Origin: Oscillospiraceae bacterium
Lineage (GTDB): Bacteria > Bacillota > Clostridia > Oscillospirales > Ruminococcaceae
Direction of reading: 5' to 3'
Length of the DNA: 64,000 nucleotides
Assembly (NCBI GenBank): GCA_900768995.1
Contig: CAAGEZ010000042.1
Span: forward strand, 99,899-163,898
Shown here: positions 51,402 through 61,000 of the stretch, in pieces
Layout of the letters: each line of letters opens with the position of its first letter
Numbering within the stretch: position 1 is the stretch's first letter
Notes under the pieces: model-generated
The model's database searches: none
What the model was told of the DNA's origin: nothing
The model's input: the letters and a program-made list of their open reading frames with translations, nothing else
Translations under genes and position numbers: made by a program

Positions 51402-51571
51402 CCTGTCCTTGTGAGAGTGCTATATAAAAGGGCTGAGGAAGCGGTTTGCGGCGGAAAATTTTTTTGAGCGGAAATCACGAAAAAAATTCTGTCCAAAAGC
51501 CTGCAAGCCGCTTCGTTAAGCCATCGGCTGAAAAAATATTGCAAATGACCAATAAGCCGTCTTTAAATCTA
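51402..51571 (-). promoter_or_regulatory. CRISPR leader
   Basis: About 165 transcribed nt between the predicted start (near 51565) and the first repeat, AT-rich with a 14-nt imperfect inverted repeat (51438-51451 and 51501-51514). No gene in it. Confidence 0.7.
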
Positions 51572-51600
51572 ATTATACAATATTTTCTGCAATTTGTCAA
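51572..51600 (-). promoter_or_regulatory. Consensus promoter of the CRISPR array
   Basis: Minus strand TTGACA (51600-51595), 17-nt spacer, TATAAT (51577-51572), placed 26 nt after the csm5 stop. Perfect match in both boxes. Confidence 0.85.
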
Positions 51601-51626
51601 GAAATCAGAGTGCTCAGATTCATTAT

Positions 51627-52778
51627 TCAGATATCTTTCTCAGAAAGATATATCCTGCAAAGCCCAAATTCATATTTATTTCCGTTTGAAACGGTCATCT
51701 TCCTCATATGGGGAGAAACGCCGTATTTTGACGGGTCGTCAAGATGCTTTCCGACTTTTCTGCCCTTGTTCTTTGAATCCGTATTGTCAAGAATCACGGA
51801 AGCATTTCTTACTGCCCTGTCTTTATCCTTGAAAAGCGAGTAAACAGCCGTCTTGGTAATATATCCCGAACCGCCGCCCACATATATCATATTTCCGCTG
51901 TAAGCAGGCATTTTCGGGAAGTGTCTCAGAAATTTTTCCTGCTCGTTTGAATACATCTCATCTATACAGCGAAGTATGTCATCTGTGCTGTACGGAAAAA
52001 TATTCGGGTCTATCTCTGCGGTAAAGGCAATTTTTACTCCCGGCTTTATGCACTCTCTTAGAATAGGCAGCTTTCTGACATTACCGTCAGGCAGAGAATC
52101 TATTTTCTGATAAAGTCCCAGAGCATTATGCGGAAGCGGTTTGCTGTCACTGATACGAAAGCCCTGAAATACACTGTTTACTGCATTGCCTGCCTTGATC
52201 TCCTTTCCCCTTTCGTCAATACGTCCGAGAGTGTGAAAAAGTCTTGTGTCGATCTCAGCCGCTTCTCCTGCAAGGTACGCCTTTTTCCTTCTATTATCAA
52301 AATGATCCACAGACCGTTCTGTCCGAGAAGCTATATCCTCCATAACATCGGAATCAAGGAGCTCGGAATTGAGTATAGCATTTCTGACCGCACCCTTGAG
52401 ACTGCTTCCGGGAATATACGGCATATTGTATGCGTCTTTAACAAATGGCATGATCTCAGCATTTCTGAGAGCCGATGCATTTGTTACGGGAAACTGATAT
52501 TTTGCCCATTTGCCATACTCGGCTGCTCTGATATTATTCTCTTTGATAAAATTAAACAGATTGACATTCTTAGGCTCACTGAGCACCCATTTTTCATATT
52601 CACCCAGAAGATTCAGCTTTTTAAGGCCATTAAACATTTTGAGAGTGTCCATTATATAGCATATATTTCCATATGCGTCGAGTATATACTCGGACTTCTC
52701 GTATTGCTTTCCTGTTCCCACAAAAAGCGGACCCACGGTTTCAAGAGTGATATCGAGATATATCATTTTATTTTTCAT
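51627..52778 (-). CDS. csm5: Csm5, RAMP subunit of the type III-A complex
   Basis: 383 residues. MIYLDITLETVGPLFVGTGK is the Csm5 N-terminal RAMP strand with Gly-rich turn, and YMPYIPGSSLKGAVR-like residues at about 110 (PYIPGSSLKGAVRNAILNSE) give the second glycine-rich element; YVGGGSGYITKTAVYS lies near the end. It caps the 3' end of the crRNA in the Csm complex. Last effector gene before the array, 12 nt after csm4. Confidence 0.92.
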   Translation of the reverse strand: MKNKMIYLDITLETVGPLFVGTGKQYEKSEYILDAYGNICYIMDTLKMFNGLKKLNLLGEYEKWVLSEPKNVNLFNFIKENNIRAAEYGKWAKYQFPVTNASALRNAEIMPFVKDAYNMPYIPGSSLKGAVRNAILNSELLDSDVMEDIASRTERSVDHFDNRRKKAYLAGEAAEIDTRLFHTLGRIDERGKEIKAGNAVNSVFQGFRISDSKPLPHNALGLYQKIDSLPDGNVRKLPILRECIKPGVKIAFTAEIDPNIFPYSTDDILRCIDEMYSNEQEKFLRHFPKMPAYSGNMIYVGGGSGYITKTAVYSLFKDKDRAVRNASVILDNTDSKNKGRKVGKHLDDPSKYGVSPHMRKMTVSNGNKYEFGLCRIYLSEKDI

Positions 52779-52790
52779 ACTCTCACCCCC

Positions 52791-53729
52791 TTACTCAAAG
52801 CCATAAAACATCGGGACAGCATATCTGTAAACAGAATGTCTGCCGCCGTTTGAAACATCAAACACGCTGCCTGTGAATCTGTCCGAGAAACAGGAGCCGC
52901 TCTTAAAGCAATAAAAATCACGCTTTTTCATCTGGTTATCTGAATATGTCTCGGAACTTACAAATCCGCTTCGCTTTATCAGCTCATAATATGAATCCGA
53001 AACAGCTTTTGCCATCTGTTCCTCATCTGCTGCCATTGATACGGAAAGACTCATATAACGGTTATGCTTTTCTTCAAGAGCAGCTTTCATTTCATCAGCA
53101 GCACTTTCATATGTATATTCAAAGCTGCCGTAACCCGAAGATATCTTGCCGCCGATGCCTGTATATGAAAGGCTGTCCATAATATCATACATCATATCAT
53201 AAGCTTCATCTGAGCCGCCGAAAATGAAATATACCCCATATCCATTGTCAGAATCAAAGGTAAATGTTCCGACGTTGTATGGCTCGCTGTCCTTATCAAT
53301 AAATACCGCTGATTTTTCCGAAGTTCCGCTGACACCAAGACATTTCAGATCATCAAGAGCCTCAGAGGGGTCATAATCACCCCTGAGAAATGCTTCCATA
53401 TCACCCACGGGAATAAAATGCAGCTTCTTAAATTGTTTTTTCATTGATGAGTTGCTTTCACGCTCGCCGGAAATATGTATTATCGGCTTTGGCAGATACA
53501 ATGTATCATTATGGTATGGCATAGCATCAGATATGAGAAGCTCTCCGCCAAGTGCAAGACTTCTGAGCCTGTCAGCCTCTTTTTCTCCATAAAGCTTTAT
53601 AGCTTCCTTATACATTGCAGAAAAGAGGGTATCGGCACAAAAAGTATATCCGCTTTTGCTGAGCCGTCCGTTTCCGAAATGCACAGGTGACTTAAAGCTC
53701 AGTTTGAAAATACTGTATTCCATTGTCAT
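52791..53729 (-). CDS. csm4: Csm4, RAMP subunit that holds the crRNA 5' handle
   Basis: 312 residues. YSIFKLSFKSPVHFGNGRLS and YTFCADTLFSAMYKEAIKLY are typical of Csm4; GIGGKISSGYGSFEY is the Gly-rich loop and the C-terminus has YCFKSGSCFSDRFTGSVFDV. It bridges Cas10 and the crRNA handle. The ATG overlaps the csm3 stop by 4 nt; a second ATG two codons on has better ribosome-site spacing. Confidence 0.92.
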   Translation of the reverse strand: MTMEYSIFKLSFKSPVHFGNGRLSKSGYTFCADTLFSAMYKEAIKLYGEKEADRLRSLALGGELLISDAMPYHNDTLYLPKPIIHISGERESNSSMKKQFKKLHFIPVGDMEAFLRGDYDPSEALDDLKCLGVSGTSEKSAVFIDKDSEPYNVGTFTFDSDNGYGVYFIFGGSDEAYDMMYDIMDSLSYTGIGGKISSGYGSFEYTYESAADEMKAALEEKHNRYMSLSVSMAADEEQMAKAVSDSYYELIKRSGFVSSETYSDNQMKKRDFYCFKSGSCFSDRFTGSVFDVSNGGRHSVYRYAVPMFYGFE

Positions 53730-54385
53730 ACTTCCTTCAGTGCATTATTGATGCTTTCCATAAGCTCATCGTCAGGCTCGCCTATTACAGCCTCGGCAGA
53801 AAGGTCATTGAACCTTATTCTGCCGTAACCTCTTGAACCGTGACCTCCTATGTAGTCATATTCCAGCAGCTTCATACCTTCACAGAGCATTTTTATATCG
53901 TCCTCAGCCTCATCTTCTTTTTCTGCATTGTAGATCAGCTCCAGCTTAAACTTTGAGCCTCTGATAACTCTTTCGATCTGTCTTGGATTTGCCACACCCG
54001 AAAGTCTTGATATCGTATTTTCAAACTTGACTTCTGTTGCTGAATCCACGTTCATAGCTTTTAGTTCATCACTGTTTGAAAGCACCATATCTGAAAAGAT
54101 AACTCTGCTGTTTCTCGCTTTATTTTTATCCGCACAGCCGAAAAGTCTTTTTATCTCCTCACAGTCATCAGCTGCACTGTTCGCTGTATGAGAATTATAC
54201 TGACGTGCAAGAACAGACCTTAGCTTGCCTTTGAGCGTACTTCCGGGGATAACAGGCAGCTGTGATATCTTATCCCTTGAAACCGGAGAATCAACAGCTC
54301 CTATTGCCGCAAACTCACCGCCAGTGCCTATATGCATACCTGTCAGAATTTCTATTTCTCCGCTTATCATTATCTTACTGAACAT
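53726..54385 (-). CDS. csm3: Csm3, backbone RAMP and target-RNA nuclease
   Basis: 219 residues. ISGEIEILTGMHIGTGGEFA then AIGAVDSPVSRDK: the Asp at residue 32 is at the same position as the catalytic Asp of Staphylococcus epidermidis Csm3. LPVIPGSTLKGKLRSVLARQ and EYDYIGGHGSRGYGRIRF are the glycine-rich elements. Several copies form the filament and cut target RNA at 6-nt steps. The intact Asp predicts active RNA cleavage. Confidence 0.95.
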   Translation of the reverse strand: MFSKIMISGEIEILTGMHIGTGGEFAAIGAVDSPVSRDKISQLPVIPGSTLKGKLRSVLARQYNSHTANSAADDCEEIKRLFGCADKNKARNSRVIFSDMVLSNSDELKAMNVDSATEVKFENTISRLSGVANPRQIERVIRGSKFKLELIYNAEKEDEAEDDIKMLCEGMKLLEYDYIGGHGSRGYGRIRFNDLSAEAVIGEPDDELMESINNALKEV

Positions 54386-54406
54386 TTTCCATTCCTCCCG
54401 CTCAAT

Positions 54407-54871
54407 TTACTTTTCGTTGGTATTGAATCTGTGATATGCAACAAGGGCTTCCATATAATGGCATACAAGTATCAGATCATCACGACTGTCACCTATTCCG
54501 TTAAGATAGCTTATAAGTGATGATTTTTCAAGGAAGGTCTTAACTGCATTATCCTTGCCTGCTGCATATATTATCTTCATCTTTACATACTGGATATGAC
54601 TCTGAACGTCATCTGACAGTACCTTTTCCGTATCAGTCCTTACCATATCATACAGCTCATTAATAAGCGAGAGAACATTCCTTATCTGATTTGTGGAAAG
54701 CTGTATCTTGTTTGCATCTCTGTTATCACGTGGCAGCTCTGCTATGACCTTTTCAGCCAGATCAACATATGTCTTTTTGTCAAGCTTTTTCTTTTCCGTG
54801 ATATTGACCTGTCTTGCAGGTGTCTGCTGCCTGCCAAAGTTATTGCCGTAGCTATTATTACTGTAAGTCAT
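54407..54871 (-). CDS. csm2: Csm2, small helical subunit
   Basis: 154 residues from the ATG that follows GAGG at 9 nt; a GTG five codons upstream also fits. It is all-helical, with TNQIRNVLSLINELYDMVRT, HIQYVKMKIIYAAGKDNAVK and LVCHYMEALVAYHRF, the Csm2 signature, after a flexible Asn/Gly-rich N-terminus. It lines the target-RNA channel of the Csm complex. It starts inside the end of cas10 (14-nt overlap). Confidence 0.9.
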   Translation of the reverse strand: MTYSNNSYGNNFGRQQTPARQVNITEKKKLDKKTYVDLAEKVIAELPRDNRDANKIQLSTNQIRNVLSLINELYDMVRTDTEKVLSDDVQSHIQYVKMKIIYAAGKDNAVKTFLEKSSLISYLNGIGDSRDDLILVCHYMEALVAYHRFNTNEK

Positions 54872-57209
54872 CTTGTTTTTCCTCACTTTCTCTGTGCATA
54901 TAAATGTAGATATATATTGCGGTTATCAACCTGCGGCGTTCTTCTGCGTCCTGTATCCATTTATATAATGCTTTTGAAAAACTGTTGTATTTTTCCGACA
55001 TATCAGCTGTCACATTATCTCCTGACGGACGAAGTCTTGCAAGGAGATATGCAAAACGTGCAATATTCAGCTTATCATTTTCACTTTTATCTCTGATAAG
55101 CTCAAGCATCTTATACAGCATTGCCTTTCCACATTCCGGGTTGTCATCAAGAAATTCCTGAAGTGTTCTGAGTTTTTCGCCTATTACATTATCAATAAGC
55201 TCATTCCACGAATATGTACCGCTTTCATCGAACAATGTCACAGCATTTTTGCTTTTATCCTTATAATCTTTTGAAAGGTCTTCAAGCTCACCGGTTTTCT
55301 CCGCAATTGCCGAGATCGGGTACTTGGGCGGGAATATGCCTATGCCTGCTGAAAATGTCAGCGTTCCCTGAGAGAATTTTGCAAACGAACGATACATATC
55401 AACAGCAAAGCAGATTATATCGTCCCAGCCTCCTGCAATAAAAAGGTCATCTCCGCCCGAATAAACTATTACAGCATTTCGTTTTCCTGCACTCTTGTTC
55501 TTGTTAAGCTGAAACTCACCGTTTTCAAGAATATGATTTATATGAAGCTTAAAATACAATGAAAGCTTCCTTGAAAGTGCAGCAGTTCTTGAGATCGTTT
55601 CGTATTTTCCTCCGCCTGTTTTTTCAAATCCGCTTACAAATGCCTGCCCCATATTATCGACATCGGCACGGATAACAGCAATTCGGTTTATTCCGCCCGA
55701 ATTGTCTGCAAGCTTGGCAAATTCCTTTTCAGCAGCATAATCGCCGACCCAAAGATTTGATACGATATTGACACCTGTGTAGCCTTTATTTTTACTGTAT
55801 GCCCTGACATATTCAGGCTTTTTTACTGCTTCTCTCATTTCAGATTCTGTAAATGAGGTAAGAACACAGCCAAATGGGAGCGGTACAGACTTTTCGCTGA
55901 TATTCGACTTCATAACCGCAAAAAAGCTGCTGTTTCCTATAATATCATTTGCGAGCTTTTCGAGTCCGCTGCATACAATGCATTTGTTGTCGGTAGTAAG
56001 CATATCACTTCTGTGGCATACAGAACATTCTCTTGTATTATCCATAGCTTTGGCAGCATTTAAAGCAATGATATCTGCCGCACTGTATCGTCTTAGTTTT
56101 TTTGAAGATATTGATTCACTTACTGTTCTGAATATCTTTTTATAGCTTCCCTCAGGCACATTTTTCAAATCATTGGCTGAGCAGAATGCATAACCGCCTG
56201 CGGCATACAGTGCATTTCCATAGGTCCTCATCAGCCAGTCATTTAATTCTTTTTCAAATTTTTCCACTATATTTACCGTATTGTCAGAAGCCGGGATAAG
56301 CAGATATGTATGTCCTCCGCCTGTATAAAGAACATTCGCCCGACACATACCAAGCCGTAATAAAAGCTCATCAACAGCATTCTCCATTAGTATTTCAAGA
56401 TAAAATGAACGTGATCTGAGAGCTTTTAATGCGCCCTTACTGCTGATATTATATATAAACTGCTGAATGCCGCTTATATCAATACTGTAAATGCAAAAAG
56501 CTTTCTTATCATAAAAGACTTTCGAATTATCAAAAAGTGCTTCCTTATAATCTGTTATCTTATTTTCATCGAGATACTTTTCTATGCACAATGCAAAGGC
56601 TGCCGTCATTTTCACGTGGTCATAAAGAGAAATATCTCTAAGCTCACCTGTCTGTGTTGATGACGGGATATAAGTCAAGTAAGATTCAAGAAGCTGGAGC
56701 AGTGAATTGATATATTCATCTGTTAATGTAATACCTTTCAGTGAATCGGTGATGCTGTCAACTATCTCGCCGTAAAATTTCTCATCAAATTTTCGACACT
56801 CTTCCGTTGGATAATTGATGCCGCTCTGAGCAGATAACACATCAGGAGAATATTCCATTTTTTCATTATTCCCGTTCAGAATATTAAACACAGTCTCGGA
56901 AGGAATATCCCGCACAAATCCGCCGTCGTATAAATCATTTGCACGTCTGTCCGTTGCAGCAGCAATATTATCTGCAATATAGGTTATATAACAAATAGCA
57001 TCATTTTTTACACCCGATCTAGCCAGTAATGCACCGTGATGATATTTTATGCATTCAAGAATTTCTTCGCTGTCTTTAAACAATGATCTTTCTTTAAGAT
57101 AATCATATCCACTGATGCTGTGGTTTCTTCCGTCATTATATCTGTAAAGCAGCTTTCCAAAATCGTGCAGCAGACTGCCTGCCGCAAGCTTCAGACTTTT
57201 GTCAGTCAT
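54858..57209 (-). CDS. cas10: Cas10/Csm1, cyclic oligoadenylate synthase subunit
   Basis: 783 residues from the ATG behind AAAGGAAG; an ATG 29 codons earlier reads over cas6 sequence without a ribosome site. N-terminal HD nuclease: AAGSLLHDFGKLLYRY and IKYHHGALLARSG. Zinc-binding CSVCHRSDML and CIVC at about 393-411. Second palm domain with VIVYSGGDDLFIAGGWDD (GGDD at about 583), needed for ATP cyclisation. Both activities therefore look intact: DNA cutting during target transcription and signal production for Csm6. It lies directly after cas6. Confidence 0.95.
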   Translation of the reverse strand: MTDKSLKLAAGSLLHDFGKLLYRYNDGRNHSISGYDYLKERSLFKDSEEILECIKYHHGALLARSGVKNDAICYITYIADNIAAATDRRANDLYDGGFVRDIPSETVFNILNGNNEKMEYSPDVLSAQSGINYPTEECRKFDEKFYGEIVDSITDSLKGITLTDEYINSLLQLLESYLTYIPSSTQTGELRDISLYDHVKMTAAFALCIEKYLDENKITDYKEALFDNSKVFYDKKAFCIYSIDISGIQQFIYNISSKGALKALRSRSFYLEILMENAVDELLLRLGMCRANVLYTGGGHTYLLIPASDNTVNIVEKFEKELNDWLMRTYGNALYAAGGYAFCSANDLKNVPEGSYKKIFRTVSESISSKKLRRYSAADIIALNAAKAMDNTRECSVCHRSDMLTTDNKCIVCSGLEKLANDIIGNSSFFAVMKSNISEKSVPLPFGCVLTSFTESEMREAVKKPEYVRAYSKNKGYTGVNIVSNLWVGDYAAEKEFAKLADNSGGINRIAVIRADVDNMGQAFVSGFEKTGGGKYETISRTAALSRKLSLYFKLHINHILENGEFQLNKNKSAGKRNAVIVYSGGDDLFIAGGWDDIICFAVDMYRSFAKFSQGTLTFSAGIGIFPPKYPISAIAEKTGELEDLSKDYKDKSKNAVTLFDESGTYSWNELIDNVIGEKLRTLQEFLDDNPECGKAMLYKMLELIRDKSENDKLNIARFAYLLARLRPSGDNVTADMSEKYNSFSKALYKWIQDAEERRRLITAIYIYIYMHRESEEKQDDLQ

Positions 57210-57210
57210 T

Positions 57211-57969
57211 TCACTCTTCCTTTCTGTTTTGAATAATGTGTGCCGCAGCCCCCATACCAAGAGCCGTTTTGATGCCAATCCCTGAAAATTCCGCAAAATC
57301 TGCCAGCATATTTACAAGGCTTATCAGATTTCTTCCGCCTGACACACGAATAGTAAAGCGTCCCTTAAATGCAGGCAGCTTGACGCTTTCCAGGCAAAAA
57401 GCTGTACTTCTGAGATCATATGACGAAATGCAAAGCCTTTCCGATAATTCCGACATCAGCTTTTCATCATATATTTCGGTATGCTCTGAAAATGCATCAT
57501 ATCTGTGAATAAGATTTGCAATTATCAACTGTGGATCAGGCATATTAACATATCTGCCATTCACCTTAAAAGATATGGGCGTAATAATGTCAAAGTTTAC
57601 ATATTTTGACAATTCAGCTCCGAAATAATTCCTTTCAAATAAAGAATCATAGCTATCACGAATAATTTCTTTGGCACTGATCCCTATTTTCATTGAATTA
57701 TGCTTTATCAGAAACTCATCAAGTTCCGAAACAGGCGAAATTATTTTCTCGGCTGCCTTATCTGTCAACGCTGAAACACTCCAGATCCAGCTTCCGTCTC
57801 TTTCACGGCATATATTCTGGCTATATGGCTTTAACGAAGACGAATGCATAGCTTCGGCATAATCTTCGGATATTGTATCCATTATTACACCGTGAAGAAG
57901 CGATGACTTATTGACATTAAACGAATCATTTTCAGGAATTTCAAGCTTCATTTTGATTTTTGTAAGCAT
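57211..57969 (-). CDS. cas6: Cas6 pre-crRNA endonuclease
   Basis: 252 residues from the ATG with AGAGGTG five bases before it. Double RRM-like protein; HGVIMDTISEDYAEAMHSSS near residue 26 supplies a candidate catalytic His, and the C-terminal Gly-rich loop FSGIGIKTALGMGA is the family hallmark. It cuts each repeat 8 nt before the spacer, leaving ACGGAAAC on the crRNA. First gene of the cas operon, with its own promoter, one base before the cas10 stop-start boundary. Confidence 0.9.
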   Translation of the reverse strand: MLTKIKMKLEIPENDSFNVNKSSLLHGVIMDTISEDYAEAMHSSSLKPYSQNICRERDGSWIWSVSALTDKAAEKIISPVSELDEFLIKHNSMKIGISAKEIIRDSYDSLFERNYFGAELSKYVNFDIITPISFKVNGRYVNMPDPQLIIANLIHRYDAFSEHTEIYDEKLMSELSERLCISSYDLRSTAFCLESVKLPAFKGRFTIRVSGGRNLISLVNMLADFAEFSGIGIKTALGMGAAAHIIQNRKEE

Positions 57970-58044
57970 TATTTCACCTCTGCATATCACAGACTGATTT
58001 ATTGAAGGTCTTATCTTTATTAAAATTTTATATATTTATTACTG

Positions 58045-58073
58045 ATTATATCATTATTATTGGTAATTGTCAA
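58045..58073 (-). promoter_or_regulatory. Consensus promoter of the cas6-csm operon
   Basis: Minus strand TTGACA (58073-58068), 17-nt spacer, TATAAT (58050-58045). It starts 6 nt after the helicase stop, so the cas operon can be expressed independently of the helicase. Confidence 0.85.
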
Positions 58074-58079
58074 CGCTCC

Positions 58080-61000
58080 TTAGTTATACTCAAAATCACC
58101 CCGTCTCAAATAAACATCAGGCAAAACTATCGCAGATTCAGTATCATCGTCCTTATCGAACCACGCCGCAATAAAGCGTATCTCACCCTTATACGGCTTG
58201 TAACCCTGCCTAGTGTAGCCTGAAAGCCGTTCTTTGAATGATTTGGAAAATCTGAGAATCTCACATTGACCGTCCTTTGTGACGATGTTCATTCCATATG
58301 GAGTTACAAGCAGCTTCATACCGCTCCTTAACCTCAGAATGAGGTCTTTTTTATCCTTGAAAAAGCCGAGAAAAACATCTTTGTGGCCAAGCGGCACGAT
58401 CATTTCATCAAGAAGCGGATATTTATTTTCATCAGTAATTTTTTCTGCTCCCTGAGTATCAAAATCATCAAAGATCCCGTTGTTGTAATGGATATGCAGG
58501 CGGTTCTTAGCCCTTGTCAGTCCAACATAAATTTTTCTGCGTGCCTCGTCATCATTTACAGCCGCATTATTAAGCAGCATATAAACACTATCAAATTCCC
58601 TGCCCTTGGACTTGTGGATAGTGGAAACGAATATCGTACCATTTTCGTCACTGAAAAAGTCTTCAAGCTTGGATTCGTGGAAAAATGCATCAAGGTCTGA
58701 CTTGTACTTTCTTTCCGCTGACTGCTCATATGTATCAAGAATAGTCATACACAAAGGCAGTGCCGAGCTGCGGGAATATGCACTTTCAAGAGCGTCCTTA
58801 GCTTCATTCCAAAGCACGTCTGATATTATCGGAGATGTAAGCTTTGCTTCAAGCACCTTTATAAAATATCTTATCTCCGCAAGATTATAAATATCAAAGC
58901 CGTCATTTGACTGAATAAGCTTTGCACGGCGACCCGACCTGTTGAGAAGTCCCGCAATACACGCAGCTTCAATGTTAGTCGAAGTAAGAACACACACGGA
59001 CGAGCCACCGTCAGGTCTGCTCAGAAGATCATTTACAACAGCCGTTTCCATATTTCGTGTCCTGTGCCTGATGAGCCTTACCTCCCCGTCATTATCTGAC
59101 ATTGAAATTATGGGACTTGTTTTCATACGCTCGGTAATTGTTTCGGCAAAGGCGTTTGCAAGGGAGACTACAGCCATACAGCTTCGGTAATTTTCCACAA
59201 GCTCATATTTCACAGCATTTTTGTCTGTAATAAACGAGCGGAGAAATTTTGAATCTGAGCCTCTGAATCCGTAAATATTCTGGTCATCATCACCCACGGC
59301 AATAACACGCATATCCTCATTCCGCTCCATAAGAGCCTCGATCAGAGCATACTCGTTTTCGTCCATATCCTGAGCTTCGTCTATTACAACGACGGTTTTG
59401 GTTATACGTCCAAGCTCCACCTCTCCGTTTTTTATCATACTTGCGGCATCGCTTACGATATTTTTTGCGGTGTCAAGATTGCCTACTCTTCCTAAGAGGT
59501 CAAAGCAATATGAATGAAAGGTTTTTATCTCCACAAAGCTTGCCGCATTTCCGATAAGCTCATAAAGTCTTTCCTTAAACTCGGTAACGGCTGCCCGTGA
59601 AAATGTTACCATTAAAAGCTGCTCGTGCTTTACGTCTTCAAGGAGCAGAAGTGACGCAAGCTTATGAACAAGCACCCTTGTTTTGCCGCTTCCTGGTCCT
59701 GCGGTCACAACGATATACTGTGAACTGTTGTCATCAATTATTTCACGCTGTTTTTTTGACAAAACACTAAACAGCTTTTCATATTTCTGCGGCGTGATAT
59801 TTCGCTCGATTTCCTTTGTACGTTCACCTTCAAAATATTTATTCAGAAATTTCTTATAGTCAAGCTGAAAATAATCATTTACAAACTGCAGAGCGGCATT
59901 ATAATCCTTCACCATCATATTTGCATACTCGCCTACAATATGTATCTGCTGAATTTTCTGACAGTAGAAATCATTAAGCTGTTTGTAATCATCTTTTTTG
60001 TATTTGATCTTGTTGTCAAGCTCAAGCCTTGTTATCTCCATACTGCTGTAAATTACAAGGAATCCGCCCTCAAGCTTCATTGAATCTATTTTTGCAAGAT
60101 AAAGCAGAGCTTCTTCTATGTCACGATCGGATATCTTTACAGCACGGCTTTTTTCATAGGCATTTTTAAGCTCCATAATTGAAAACTGAACAAGCACTTC
60201 TTCCTTGTCTGTCTTTTCTGCGGAGCATCTGTCAAAAAGATAGCTAACAATAAATTTTGAAATGTTTACGCAAATATTTCTTTTACTTTTAAAGGTCTCG
60301 AGCTTTACTTTCGGGGTTATGTTTACACGGTTAAGCGCCGCATCGCTGTGTTTTTCAATATAATTCCTGATAGTCCAGTAATAGAAAACAGTTTTTATGT
60401 TATTGACCGTAGACAGCTTGATGCCGCTGTTCTGAGCCTGTTCATTCAGTTCTTTGAGGAAAAAGCTGCTGCCGTCATCATCAAGCTTTTCAAGGATAAA
60501 CTTTTCAAGCTCCGCAAATTTATTCAGTATAGCAAGAGACCTGTTTTTGCTCTCATTTTTCCTGATATATGCAGTCATATCCCTGCTGTCGGCAAGCATA
60601 CCCTCTTCACGGAGAAGATTGATGATATGTATAACATCGGGCATTGGTATTCCAAGCCTGTCAGCAATATAATCAACACGTGATTCGGCATCGTCATTTC
60701 CGGCTTTGGCAATACTTTTGCTTGAAATAAGGGAGCTGATTATCCTCCTTGCATTGGTTTTGCTGATATCGTCAAATTTGTCGGAACGCTCAATCATAAC
60801 AGAGGCAGTTGCCATATCGGGAACGGTAATGCCGCTTGCAAAGCACATCGGCACATTTTTGCCACGTGAAATATATCCTGCGTTTTCAAGAGCAAGAACA
60901 GCGGTCTTGACTCTTGTTTCAATATCCTCCACTGTATCGTCCCAGCCTGCCTGACGGGCAATTTCGAGCGGAGAGCGGCATAATACGGGTCTTGTTCGGG

